Below are positions 13,404 to 23,355 of a stretch of 64,000 nucleotides of DNA, in pieces; the first letter of the stretch is position 1; each line of letters starts with the position of its first letter. The notes beneath the pieces were generated by a model that had not been told where the DNA came from, searched no databases, and saw nothing but the letters and a program-made list of their open reading frames with translations. Source of the DNA: Isochrysis galbana (lineage: Eukaryota; Haptophyta; Isochrysidales; Isochrysidaceae); NCBI GenBank assembly GCA_018136815.1, contig CM030941.1:2146039-2210038 (forward strand). The letters run 5' to 3'. Both the position numbers and the translations under genes were made by a program.

Positions 13404-14099
13404 ATGTCCATATTCCAACCGTACGCCAGCCTGCTCATGCTCCTTCAACTGTTGAGCGGCTCGCTTGCTGCGGCGCTGCCACCGGAGCCGAGAGTGGCCT
13501 GTGGCGCCAACATGACGGTCGGCTACGCCGGCTGCGGGATGGACGAGCAAGTCATGAATATCATAGGTAGCTGGGAGGACGGGTGCACTGCCTGCATGAA
13601 GTACCTCATCGAACGTGGCACATTCATCGGCTGCGGAGGGGGGTGGTGCGAGAAGCCAGCCGGAGGGCTCTTGTCTGGGTCACCGGGCATCTGGCTAAAG
13701 GCTTGGCCAGCGCCGCCGCCGCCACCGAGGGCGCCACCTGAGCTACTTGACGAGAAGAGGCTCATCTACGCAGCAGCAGCTGCTGCTGGTGGGACGATGC
13801 TGCTAGGAATCTTCGCCATCCTCAGTGGAATGGGAAGTGGGATGGCAGCACGGGCCTTCTCGCAGTCGGCACGCTCGCGATTTGCGTTTACAAACCTCGA
13901 CGAGTCGCCGCCTTTGGGACCTGCTCATCCGGAGGAAGCCTACAAGCGTCTTCCACGACCATCCCCTTTAGTCGTGCCCAAACCCAAGTGTTCTGTCCGC
14001 GAGGCAAGAGAAGCGGCGCGAAAGCAACGCGAGGCTCCAAACGGAAACGGGCCCGTCAAACAAGGAGTAGATGGTCCAGACAGCAGTTCGGAAGCATGA
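13404..14099 (+). CDS. Small cysteine-containing single-pass membrane protein
   Basis: Family not recognised. 231 residues from the ATG at 13404. Residues 1-24 look like a signal peptide (hydrophobic YASLLMLLQLLSGSLAAA). The short ectodomain (25-~115) has about seven Cys (VACGANMTVGYAGCGM, GCTACMKY, FIGCGGGWCEK) and one NMT glycosylation sequon, then a proline run (APPPPPRAPP). A transmembrane helix covers ~120-145 (IYAAAAAAGGTMLLGIFAIL). The cytosolic tail is basic (KPKCSVREAREAARKQREA). The topology suggests a type I plasma-membrane or endomembrane protein with a disulfide-bonded head. It is intronless and preceded by a GA-rich leader. It could be a lineage-specific surface protein; no function is assigned. 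Confidence 0.72.
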   Translation: MSIFQPYASLLMLLQLLSGSLAAALPPEPRVACGANMTVGYAGCGMDEQVMNIIGSWEDGCTACMKYLIERGTFIGCGGGWCEKPAGGLLSGSPGIWLKAWPAPPPPPRAPPELLDEKRLIYAAAAAAGGTMLLGIFAILSGMGSGMAARAFSQSARSRFAFTNLDESPPLGPAHPEEAYKRLPRPSPLVVPKPKCSVREAREAARKQREAPNGNGPVKQGVDGPDSSSEA

Positions 14100-15309
14100 A
14101 CCACACTCTGCCTCAAGACTCAGTCACCCTCGCAGTGTCCATGCGACAATTGTTGGTGAGGAGAATCCTTGAGTAGACCACGTCAAGCCATATGCGGAGA
14201 CCCTGCCAATGCATGCACAACGCTGTCGGCGTTATATTCGCTGTCGGTGCTCTGTGGAAGGCAGCTCATTGAAGAATGTATATCAATCTATCAGCTCGCA
14301 TTACACATGCCACACGACTCTTCAAATATTTCACCGTCAACGGCCGACATGCACCCATGATTGCATCTCCAACTGCGGCACCGATTTTCCGCCGCGGACT
14401 GTTCTAGCAGGACGTCTGCTTGCACGACCTCCACGTCCAGCTTGCACGACCTCCACGTCCAGTGTTGGACGCCGCTCCATCTTGTTTTCCATGTGCTTCG
14501 TTTATGCCTATTACCATGTCCCCTATGTTTACATCGCATGCCTTCGAAAGGTGAGAGTGCCCTGCATCCGCTCACTGGCTTTCCTTGGTGCTGGGCGATA
14601 CTATTACTCCCCATGTTCGTCTCACCCTACAGTGTCTCTCCCACTACTTTTTCGTGCGCGTCTTTGTGCCCTTTGTGGATCAGTCAGCTAGACGTCGTTG
14701 GTCATAGCTGCCGCCATTTCGTATAATCGAAACGGGGTGCAGAACGCAATTTTACAATCGCATAGAAACGGTATATTCGCGAGGTCATTCACATATTCAC
14801 ATCGTGTGCTACTACTAAGTCCCTATGCCCGTGCCATCCACCGTCCCCTTGCGCCCGCCCCTCCCCATGCGCGTGTGGATGCGGGTCACCGCGCTTAATT
14901 TAATTGTATTGCAGTGGTACTGACTCTGTTGTGTGAGTGGTGAGGTGGCTAGGGTTGCGTGTTGGGCCTGGAGATGAATGAGAGTGTGCTGAGACAATGA
15001 GGAGAGGGCTTCAGGGATACCAAGGGCCGCGGGGGGGCGGACACAGGACACAGGCGGCACTGGGGCTAGAGGGAGGCTGGGCACCGGTGGGCACGTCGCC
15101 GGTGCCTACGTAGCGCAGCGATGCCAGACAGCTCTCCCAAAGCGCCACAGACCACATATTGCAGCCATTCTGGAAAAACCTTTGAGGATGTCTTTTGGGT
15201 CGTTCTCTTCTCGAATTCGCGCCGCTGTCTCGCCGCTGTCTCGGTTGCCTGTTGTCTTTCATCTGCGGACAAATGCAAATTTTCGCATTTCTTACCTTTA
15301 TTGATATGT
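14100..15309. other. Intergenic, nothing recognised
   Basis: 3' flank of the membrane-protein gene and non-coding sequence. A 17-base direct duplication of a CGACCTCCACGTCCAGC-type unit occurs near 14430-14462. The short frames here do not look like genes. Confidence 0.4.
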
Positions 15310-15850
15310 GACGGTCTTTTTTTTGTCGCTTTTTGTGCTTTTCTTCGCTCTCAGGTCGTCGCGTGCCGCCTGCGCGCGCGCCAACCCCTCTGGGGGGACC
15401 TGCAGGCCCCCCCAGGTGGCCGGCTGGGCGGCTCATGGGGGCAGTGGAGGATGGGGCTTCGCCCCTGGCCCCCCCTTCCCCCCCCCTCGCTCGCCCCGCT
15501 GGCCTCGGGGGCCGTCCAAGTTGTCTGTCGCAGTTTGTGGCTCAGAGATGGTGGTCGGGAGTCAGTACGCTTTGGAGTGGGGATGGGCGAAGGATTGCGC
15601 GTCGCGGTGTGCCTTCTGGGAAAGTCTGGAGACAGTCTGGATGAGTGAGTTCATTGCTCAGCACATGCCAAAAGGCATGGCGTGAGGTTGACTGACGGGC
15701 CCCCCTAGAGTCTAGAGGGGCGTTAGTGCCTAAGGGGAGCGGGACGCGAGGCACCCCCCATGACCCCTACTCTAAGAGTAGGTTCAGGGGTCGGCGGCAG
15801 AGGGGAAGGGGAGCGGCGCGCGCTCCATGACTCTATCAGTTTACTGAAAG
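15310..15850 (-). mobile_element. Retroelement 5' module, reverse copy
   Basis: Read on the minus strand it starts with a one-mismatch copy of CTATCAGTAAACTGATAG (15833-15850), then GTCATGGAGCGCGCG, a GC-rich block, and ends in an A-rich tail (AAAGCACAAAAAGCGACAAAA and on to about 15310). The copy at 38985-39470 has the same order of parts. Confidence 0.6.
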
Positions 15851-15991
15851 TTTGATTGATGGCGTGGAGGAAAAGGCCGGGGGAGTGGGAGTATAAAAGC
15901 GCTGTGCGTGAGAGTAGTGGGTCCTGAGCCGCGTGCACGGAAAGAATATTAAATCTTAAATGTAGGAATTTTACACACATCATCACTACCA

Positions 15992-18277
15992 TCATGGTGA
16001 ACTGCTAATGGCTGCACAACTGCATGATGCACGGTCTGTCCTTGATCCCGTCGAGGAAATCGCCACCCGATTGGGATCCGTGAATGTCAGGGTCCCTTTC
16101 CTCTGTTTGAGCAGCAAACAACGCGGCTCAACGTTCCCCCCTGCGGAATTATAGTATTCACAACCGGGGAACGAGCGACAGAGCTCGCAGCAAGAAGGCA
16201 AGGTGAGGCCTGATGCAGTGTGTATCACATCACCGTCAGTCCACGTCCCTCGTTCGATTGTGCACGCCGGTGCCGCCTGAACACCTTTCGTCTCGCTCCT
16301 CGCGTCCGCTAGGAATGGATCCCTTCCAACGGTGGCATCAGCCCCGTAGGCATCTTTTCTGCAGCCCGCTAGTGTGTGACGCAGCATGGCCACTTCAGCC
16401 CGGAGGCGCTCCACCTCAGCTTCAAGTGCAGATGTAGAACTGGAGTGTACCGCACGGCTTCCCGCTGGAGAAGTGGAAGACTTACCAGGCAGCGGGATGC
16501 TCACAACAGCCTCTCGAGGAGCCGATTCGGCAACTGCGGCAGTACTCGTTCCTACTTGAGGCGCTACTTTGGGGCTTGCGACAGGAGCGGTGGCAGGATG
16601 CGCATGTGGAGACGGTAGCGACATGGACGCATCCAGTGCGACGTCGTTTCGCTTGGGTAGCTTCTGTGCAGCGACCGACATGTCCTTGGCATGCTGTCGC
16701 AATATTTCAACGACCTCTCGGTCGCTCTCACGATGGACAGCTATAGATTTAGGCTTCGCAGAGTCGAGATGCAGGTCATCCAAGGTGAGCTGCCAAACAT
16801 GCATTCCTGCATGGACCTGTGAGTGCCGTGCGCGCAATGCACTCAGTAAGGACACTGCCTTAGGGTCGCATTCATTCGTACTGCCCTCTCTCCTTAATAT
16901 TGGACAAGGGAAATGCGCACCGGTGTGGACATCACAATGTCCGTTGCCAAGCGGTACAAGGCCGTGCGACGAGGACCAACGGCGGAAAATTCTTCTAAGA
17001 GCAGCGGCTTCTTGAGTGCGGCCAACGCCTGTCGAGCGTGGGCGTTGATGAACACTCGAACAAAATCGTCGCTGCCTGCATCGGGAACCCTAAGCGCCAC
17101 CCAGATGAAAAAAATAGGTGAAAGAGCGAGCCAAAGAAAAATGCGCTTGGCATCTAGGACAGGCCACCGCAGCGAGTACAATCATTGCCAGCAGGCGCGA
17201 CGGCCATTGGCAGTCACTAGAGCCACACACTTCACCCCTCGCACACGAGGGCGGCCAGATGATAGCGCACCAATCGGAATCGTGCAGGTGGTAGGTCGCA
17301 AGGTCAATCGCATTTGACGCTGAATCTCTCATGAAAGAAACTCCCTCATGCATGTACCAATCGGTGGGGTTGAGACGTTTGCACTCGGACTGATTCATTC
17401 CCCCAAGTCGGCTGGGGGGGTGGCCCGCATCAACGTGCGCGAATGCTTCAGCAATCGCCTTGGGACTAGGTGGGGGCGAATAGAGACCTTCTGAGCCAGA
17501 GGCGAGGAGTTGACGAGGCGCGAGCCGTTTCACGAATGGCGCCATTTCGGCATACCAGGCCGCAAGCGGAGCCGCCCCGGTCTCCCCACGACATCGGCAT
17601 TCATTGCAAAGTTCCCAAGCAAATATGGCAGGCTCGTCGCGCATGGCAACCCCGGTGATGTTCGAGACACGCGATGTGACCGCCGTCGCCATTGCTTTGT
17701 ACTGAGCTCGAGAGACAGGTGAGCTGTAAAAGCTCGGGCATGCGTCTCCCGGCTGCCATTCACGGGGAGGCGTGTCCCATCGGGAGTATGCTGCGATGCC
17801 CCCGTAGTCTGACCAGTGGTTCACAAGCGGCAGCAGGAGACGTAGGTCTCGAGCTTTCGCCTCGGCAACAACGAAGTCCAGAGCAGCAAATGTCGCCTCA
17901 TCAAACTCTCCTGGAGCCGGCTGCAGGTGCGGCGCCCCGGGGCCATCTGCGAAGGCCCATGTTCGGATGACCGAGACACCGAGCGAGACAGCATCGTCCA
18001 ACGCCGCTGCTACGTTAGCCTTGCCCTCCTCACCGTAACTGGCTTCCGCCATGAGCCAATAGATGTTTGCGCCAAGGTACCGGAAGGGCTCCTCGCCTAT
18101 GTACAGCTGCATCCCGCTGCGCGTGACGAAGAGCTGAGTGTGGGAGGACAGGAGGCGGCGTTTCGCCGTCTCCGTATGCGCGTCGGCTTGCGGCGACCGT
18201 GGCGGCGGCGCAGCGCTGCTACCGCAGGTGAGGCCGAGAAGGAGGAGGCGCGCCCACCGCCCGCTGCGCTGCGCCAT
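15992..18277 (-). CDS. Secreted GH5 endo-beta-mannanase fused to coiled coil and PAN/apple-like domain
   Basis: Predicted to cleave beta-1,4-mannan outside the cell or in the secretory pathway. Exons (-): 18277-17236, 17075-16921, 16816-15992, giving 673 residues. The second acceptor is uncertain (an alternative lies at CCTAAG about 45 bases upstream). Signal peptide at 1-24 (RWARLLLLGLTCGSSAA). The GH5_7-type TIM barrel covers ~50-430: RYLGANIYWLM, VIRTWAFADG, acid/base Glu226 in FAWELCNECRC, ATYHLHDSDWC, nucleophile Glu376 in KPLLLEEFS, and HVWQLTLDDL at the barrel end. A Ser/Ala/Pro linker follows, then a heptad segment (~525-555, ALEAEVERLRAEVAMLRHTL) and a Cys-rich PAN/apple-like region (~587-645: SCCELCRSFPGCEYYNSAGG, RCLLLKQR). 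Plain mannanases of this subfamily are about 400-450 residues, so the C-terminal extension is unusual. Intron 1 is exactly where the barrel would otherwise break, which supports the model. Confidence 0.85.
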
Positions 18278-18569
18278 CGGCGCGCGCACGTGAGTGAGAG
18301 GAAGCGAGCTTTCCGAGTTGTGCTTTCATTTCTCTGGAGCTATGAATACATATTGTACTCTGTCTAATGCACAAGTACTACTAGACTAGAACTCTACAAG
18401 TCGAGGGATTTTGCAGAGCTGAAACTCTGCTTGAAAGATGGTTGGAAGAGCGCACGGAGTTTCAACAATGGCGCCAACGCGAGAAAAACCCGTTGGTTTG
18501 GTTCGACTCCCTAACCCTAATCCTTCCGTCTCCTCAGCTTCCATCTGAGATAGTGGTAACCTTGGATCC
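18278..18569. promoter_or_regulatory. Upstream region of the mannanase gene
   Basis: About 290 bases between the mannanase start (-) and the MITE. AT-richer than its surroundings; it contains no other recognisable feature. Confidence 0.35.
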
Positions 18570-19254
18570 GTCATAGGTAAGGGCCCACACAGATATTGAA
18601 TGGGATGCAAGTAAATATTGATATCGAATATCGGACATAAATCAAGTAAGTAAATATCGACCGATATATCGACCTCTAGCGTAGATATCGAGCCTCGTGC
18701 CGAACGCGCAAGTACATATCGATCGATACATTGGTAGCGTTTGCCGACTACGACTACAAAGAGCTGGCCTTACAGCTTCAATTCAATGAGCGCTCCCGCC
18801 TAAAGGAATGAAGGAGCCTTAAGTAGCGTAATGCACACGTTTCACGTTTGTCTTTGAATGTGTGTACGTGCGTGTGGGTGTGTGCTGTGTGCTGTGCTGC
18901 TGTGCTGTGTTGTTATGTTGCTTATATTATATATTATATGTTATATGTTTGCATTTATATGTGATATGTGATATGTGTGTTATATGTGTCATGTGTCTTG
19001 TGTCCTGAGTACTCAGTACTGAGGAGCGGCGGCGGCGCGCACGGTGCGCCTATTGGCACGTGGCACGGCGGCACGGCGGCGCTGCGCGCTCGCCGCGCTT
19101 GGCCGCGGCGGCGGCGCTACGCGCCCCAAGTAAATGTTGACGCTAGGGCGCGAGAGCAAGTAAATGTTGATCGATATATTGGGCCTCCACAGGGCAAGTA
19201 AATGTTGTGTCGATATATTCGTATTCGATATCTGTGTGGGCCCTTAGTCATAGG
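18570..19254. mobile_element. hAT-like MITE with 8-bp target-site duplication
   Basis: The element spans 18578-19246 (669 bp). Its ends are a perfect 19-bp terminal inverted repeat, TAAGGGCCCACACAGATAT (18578-18596) and its complement (19228-19246). It is flanked on both sides by GTCATAGG (18570-18577, 19247-19254). An 8-bp target duplication and TIRs starting TAAGG fit the hAT superfamily. Six subterminal copies of a CAAGTAAATRTTGATCGATATAT-like motif occur, all in one orientation (near 18608, 18645, 18709, 19129, 19159, 19195). There is no transposase frame, so it is non-autonomous. Confidence 0.9.
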
Positions 19255-19903
19255 AGGGTCGAGAGAGTGGGGGGGGGGGCGAGGCCCCCCTCCATGGCGA
19301 CCAATCATAAGATTAGTGGTGGCTGGCCCCCTACGGGTCCTCCATAAGCCCTCTGTATCTGCCGTATCTAGGAGTTGAGTAGCCTCCAGACCAGATACAG
19401 CACATACGGCTGTATCTGGCCCGTTGTCCGTTGTCCAGATACGGTATCCCGTCTCCCATCTAGGCTGGAGACGCTGCAGTGGTGCAGAGTGGCAGTGGCT
19501 GCGAACGCAGGTTCCGTCGTTCACTCTAAGGAGTGAGGAGTCCTTCTTTTGTTCGGACTTCGTTCTCCCTCCCTCCCTTCCCCCTTTTGTGCTGTGCGTG
19601 GGCCGTGTAGCGATAATAATATCTCTAGAAGGCATCTCAACCCACCCGAACACAAGACTATCCTTTCCTGCGTGTGAATCTATATCTGTAGTAGTAGAGC
19701 TTTCCTCAAAGATAGAACCACTGCAACCTTTGCGCGTCTGCCGGCTCGGCGCGAGAGGGGGGAAGGGGGAAGGGGGGAAGAGGGGGAGGGGGGGGGGGGG
19801 GGGGGAGGGGTCTGCCGGCCGCCTCGCCCGGGCTCGGTGCGCGCCGCCGTCGGGCAGGCGAGTGGTGCTGGCTCTCGGCCGCCACCAGAGGCCGGACGGG
19901 CCG
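19255..19903. other. Upstream region of the glycosyltransferase-like gene
   Basis: Contains poly-G runs (19785-19808). The frame of the downstream gene stays open upstream to 19424, but that part is low complexity, so I treat it as leader. No separate gene seen. Confidence 0.4.
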
Positions 19904-21340
19904 ATGGCCGCCGCCCCGTCACTCGAGCTCCGACGCGATGTGTGCGTCGCATCGTACCGGTGTGCTGGTCTGGTGGGTGCGAGGTACAAGCTTATCCCAG
20001 CCAAGTCCCTGAAGCCGTCGCAGGTGTGGAAAACGTATAGTGGGCTCACGGTTTTTCTCTCAGCGAAGCACGGTGCCTCCATAGACTGGTCGAATCTGGC
20101 GCATTGGTCTTCGGCGTGTATGTTCTTGGCTGCGGCAGCTATTGCTGAGTTGCCAAATCTGGGCCGCTTCGGCCAGCGGCTTGCAGACTACGCGCAGACA
20201 GCGCTCCGCGTGGCCTTACCACAGGTGGTAGCTAACCAGACTTCTTGTAAAGGCGGTGCTCGTCGATCTCCTGCGCTTATGGCACGCGGGCGATCTTCGG
20301 AGATGTTTGGTGCATTTGCGCTCGCAGCTGCGATTGTGGTGGTCGATGCCTTGCAAAACGGGTCGCTGCTCGCGTCCGTGCCCATCAGCGGTGCATCGAC
20401 ACGAACAGTGGCGCCGTCCTTTCCTGTAGCATTGCAACATGAGTTGCTTCTGTGCGGACAAGTGGCCGCACCACCCAAGAAATATACGTGCTTTGCATCT
20501 CTTGTACGAGCGCGTTGGACGGAAGAGACTCGCTCACGCGGAATGAACGTGGCGCTCGAACACTTGATCCTGACGACGGACTTGCGCTTGCGCAGGTTGA
20601 CGGGGTCTCGTGTTCACAAAGCCATCCGTGAGGTCGTCGGGCTGCCTCCTCCCGCCCCTTCTAGTTCAGGCGTGTCTCCTCGTCGGCAGGTCGTCCTTTT
20701 GACACGCCGCACTCAATCCATCTGGGTGAATAGGCAAGCGATGGTCCGTTCTATGCGTCAAACCAGTTTGTTTTCTGGTGCCGACTTCCTAGACGCTGGC
20801 GACGCCGAAGATTTGGGTCTCTCCGACGAGGGCTGCTATCTTGCCGCACCCCAAGTCGCCCTATGGTCCAGCGCGTGGCTCGTGGTCTCAGTAGTGGGTG
20901 CGCACGAGTCAAATGTCGTCTTCATGTCACCCGATTCGGCGGGGCTCCTTGAGTCATTCAATTGTGGGCACAACACGCGGACCTACGCGAACCTTGCCAC
21001 CGCAGCAGGTGTGCCGTATACTCCCACTCGAGAGAGCGAACAGCAAGGCCATGGATGGCTCACAACGGCCAGCCAGCAACTCGTTCGCCAGGCGTGTGAG
21101 CACTTGGGCCTGCCGGCCTCGACGTGTACTGTTGATTCCATCCTTAGCGTCAAGCCGCACCTCTACGAGCGGAACAACTGTTCAGGAAGGAGTGCACGCG
21201 CGCTGCTGTGGATGAATATGCCCCGCATGCACATTCTTACTGGTGAGAGTGCAGACGTACTCAGGGCCCTGAAGGCTCGGCTTCAGGGCCCGAGCGACTC
21301 TCACGGCGCAAGTGAAGCGCTGATGACGCCACGTGCTTGA
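19904..21340 (+). CDS. Possible GT61-like (DUF563) glycosyltransferase
   Basis: 478 residues from the ATG at 19904. A hydrophobic stretch (~66-77, SACMFLAAAAIAEL) and basic N-terminus might be a membrane anchor, though not at the usual position. The C-terminal half has an order of motifs seen in GT61/EOGT-type enzymes: a VVLLTRR strand (~262) followed by an INR-like WVNRQAMV, then VVSVVGAHESNVVFMSPDS (~327-345), which resembles the family's HGA...FMPPGS block, and YANLATAAGVPYTPTRE after it. The canonical HGA triplet is replaced by HES, so the assignment is weak. GT61 enzymes act in the ER or Golgi on N-glycans, xylans or EGF repeats. Intronless as read. It begins 657 bases after the MITE, which may lie in its promoter. 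It could instead be an unrelated lineage-specific protein. Confidence 0.55.
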   Translation: MAAAPSLELRRDVCVASYRCAGLVGARYKLIPAKSLKPSQVWKTYSGLTVFLSAKHGASIDWSNLAHWSSACMFLAAAAIAELPNLGRFGQRLADYAQTALRVALPQVVANQTSCKGGARRSPALMARGRSSEMFGAFALAAAIVVVDALQNGSLLASVPISGASTRTVAPSFPVALQHELLLCGQVAAPPKKYTCFASLVRARWTEETRSRGMNVALEHLILTTDLRLRRLTGSRVHKAIREVVGLPPPAPSSSGVSPRRQVVLLTRRTQSIWVNRQAMVRSMRQTSLFSGADFLDAGDAEDLGLSDEGCYLAAPQVALWSSAWLVVSVVGAHESNVVFMSPDSAGLLESFNCGHNTRTYANLATAAGVPYTPTRESEQQGHGWLTTASQQLVRQACEHLGLPASTCTVDSILSVKPHLYERNNCSGRSARALLWMNMPRMHILTGESADVLRALKARLQGPSDSHGASEALMTPRA

Positions 21341-21799
21341 AGACTGTCCATGATCTTTGCCAGCGAGGCCCTGGGAGGCCTAAAATTGCGTGCCGGTGCG
21401 CCATGCATTTGCAGACATTAGTGGCATGCTTGTAGAACATGGGTCATATTGGCACCAGCAACACTACGATCGCGACGGCGGGAGGCGGCGGCCGTCATCC
21501 AGCTAAGTGGCAAACGCCCAAGCGTCTCAGGTATACATAGTACTGCTCAAACCACACGCAAGCACGTCCTGCGCAGCCGAGCAGCGGCTAGTGCCAGTGG
21601 GACGTGCGCCTCATTTCGGCTCGTCTTTCGTTGGAGTGCTGGAGTTGAATATGCATAATTCGTTGTAAAATTAGGGCTAGGCCAATAGAGGGTTTTTGCA
21701 GGCCGCAATAGGTCAACGGTCAGCACAAACACTAGCCAGCCAGTAGGCCTGCTTAGACCCCATACTCCGAACCGGGCCCAAGGTAGTGCACCTGGGCCA

Positions 21800-21970
21800 G
21801 GCCCCTGAAACCGACCTGAAAAGGAATGATGGGGGGAAGGGGGAAAGGAAAGAGATGGAGCGAAGGGAAATGAGGGCGGTGTCAATGGAGAGCGGAGAGG
21901 CGTGGAGAACCTAGTCGTAGTAGGCATTGCAGCCCCGAATCCGAATCTTCAGATGTTCTTATTTGCAAGC
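21800..21970 (+). mobile_element. Non-LTR retrotransposon 3'-end fragment
   Basis: Purine-rich sequence ending in CCCCGAATCCGAATCTTCAGATGTTCTTATTT at about 21930-21962 (quoted parts are under 20 bases each: GAATCTTCAGATGTT is the shared signature). It is similar over ~130 bases to 10020-10150. Confidence 0.5.
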
Positions 21971-22084
21971 CGCAATAGGGCCCCAACAGACCCCCACCCC
22001 CACCCCAACGGTGTCGGGGCGTTGTTGAGGCTCTGTGTTGCGGCCGTCCTACAAAAAGAGAAAATCAACCTACTTTTGACTTGC

Positions 22085-22560
22085 TTGCATAAGTGGGGGT
22101 CAATAGGGGCATGAGGGCCTCGCGCCCCCCTCACTCCATCGCGGACACCCCCCGGGGTGGGCCCGTACATTCAACCCCAGCCCCTGCCAGATGGCAAGGG
22201 CTGGGGTCTCATCATTCTGGCTCAGACCCCCAGTGGGCGCGGGCCGCGAGCCGCAGCTCCCACGCCCGCGCTGGGCCTGCCCTCGACCCTCGAGCTGACT
22301 CCCCCCGCCCCTGGTCGCCAAGCATACAGGGGCCTCTGGGCGGTTCCCATGGCCCATGGCCAGCGAGGTGAGCGTGGGAGTGGGACAGGCAGGGAGGGCC
22401 AGGGGCCAAGCCCCAGTCTCCACTGCCCCCTGAGCTGCCCTTGTTGGCCCTCTGGGAGCCCTCAAAGGACCTCTGAGAGCAGGCCAGGGTGCGCGCATGG
22501 CGCATGGCGACGCGCCGCAGGGACAACGAGACAACGATCAATAACGATGGGTGAGATTAG
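22085..22560 (+). mobile_element. Retroelement GC-rich module, copy 3
   Basis: The block CCCCTCACTCCATCGCGGAC, then CCCAGCCCCTGCC and the later purine-rich GGCAGGGAGGGCCAGGGGCC, match 39020-39330 in order. The module lacks the hairpin leader and any coding potential. Confidence 0.55.
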
Positions 22561-22842
22561 AGAGAGAGAGAGGGAGAGGGGGGGGTTTGCACCCCCCCCG
22601 ATGGAGTGCGGTGCGATGGAGTGCGGTGAGAGATGGGCCCCGTCTGCGTTAGCTAACATGCGAGGCGGGGCGACTGGCGACAGGAGGGAGATGAGAAGGG
22701 AGGGGCTCAAGACGACTAGTAGTACTACTAGTAGTAGTAGTATTATTTTTGCTCGCAACTTGTAAGCTCTAGAGGTAGTAGTTTACTCGTAGGAGTATGA
22801 GTCCTCACTCCACTTCAACCTGGATTTTCGCGGCATCCCGAG

Positions 22843-23355
22843 ATGTTCGCGAGCTGGGTCTGCCTAGTGAGTGGGGCATTGCTGGCGCCATCGCTCCAGC
22901 AAGCGCCCGTTGCTCCACGCACGAGTGATGCACGTTGCACAGTTTCTTGTCTGGGTGGAGGGCTTGCTTCCGACTTGCTACTCCAGGTGAAGCTGTCTCG
23001 CATGGACGGCACTGCGCTACAGGACTGGATCTGCCGCTGTCCATTCTCGCTTGCGCTGCCTGTGCAGCCAATGAGCTGGCACCCTGTCGAGGGTCCGCCA
23101 CTTGGTGTTGAGCTGCGCTTTCGCAGGAAACCGAGCGACGCGAAAGGGGGAATTGATGGGGGAATTCGCTTCATCATCAGCGATGAGCTTGATGACGATA
23201 CTTCACATGGCGGCGCTCTTCTGGTCACCCGGATGAGTGAAGGCCAGTACGTCCCAAAGATATTTTCAGAAAAGGCCATTGTGAAGCTTGTCGTCAACGA
23301 ATTGGAACGACTACCAGCCGAGGTGGGTGAGGTGGCTGCCGTTTTGCGGCTGTAG
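22843..23355 (+). CDS. Small protein with signal-like N-terminus, function unknown
   Basis: Family not recognised. 170 residues from the ATG at 22843. Residues 1-17 are hydrophobic and signal-peptide-like (FASWVCLVSGALLAPS), followed by Gln/Pro/Ala and then a compact mixed alpha/beta sequence with three Cys (CTVSC, WICRCPF) and a Gly-rich segment (GGIDGGIRFIISDEL). The C-terminus is amphipathic (AIVKLVVNELERLPAEVGEV). If the organism has a complex plastid, the N-terminus could be a bipartite targeting sequence; this is inference only. Intronless. Confidence 0.55.
   Translation: MFASWVCLVSGALLAPSLQQAPVAPRTSDARCTVSCLGGGLASDLLLQVKLSRMDGTALQDWICRCPFSLALPVQPMSWHPVEGPPLGVELRFRRKPSDAKGGIDGGIRFIISDELDDDTSHGGALLVTRMSEGQYVPKIFSEKAIVKLVVNELERLPAEVGEVAAVLRL

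Larger units (their letters stand above)
21341..22842. other. Intergenic with two retroelement fragments
   Basis: No gene recognised. It contains the 3'-end fragment at 21800-21970 and the GC-rich module at 22085-22560 (both listed). A CTAGTAGTACTACTAGTAG palindromic microsatellite lies at about 22713-22745. Confidence 0.45.

Noticed and set aside
18606-19200. CRISPR-like or satellite array of CAAGTAAATRTTG units
   Set aside because: The units are irregularly spaced inside a TIR-bounded element with a target-site duplication; they are subterminal transposase-binding-type repeats in a eukaryotic MITE.
19424-19903. N-terminal extension of the glycosyltransferase-like protein
   Set aside because: The frame is open but consists of promoter-like low complexity with a long Gly run from a poly-G tract; the ATG at 19904 is a more reasonable start.
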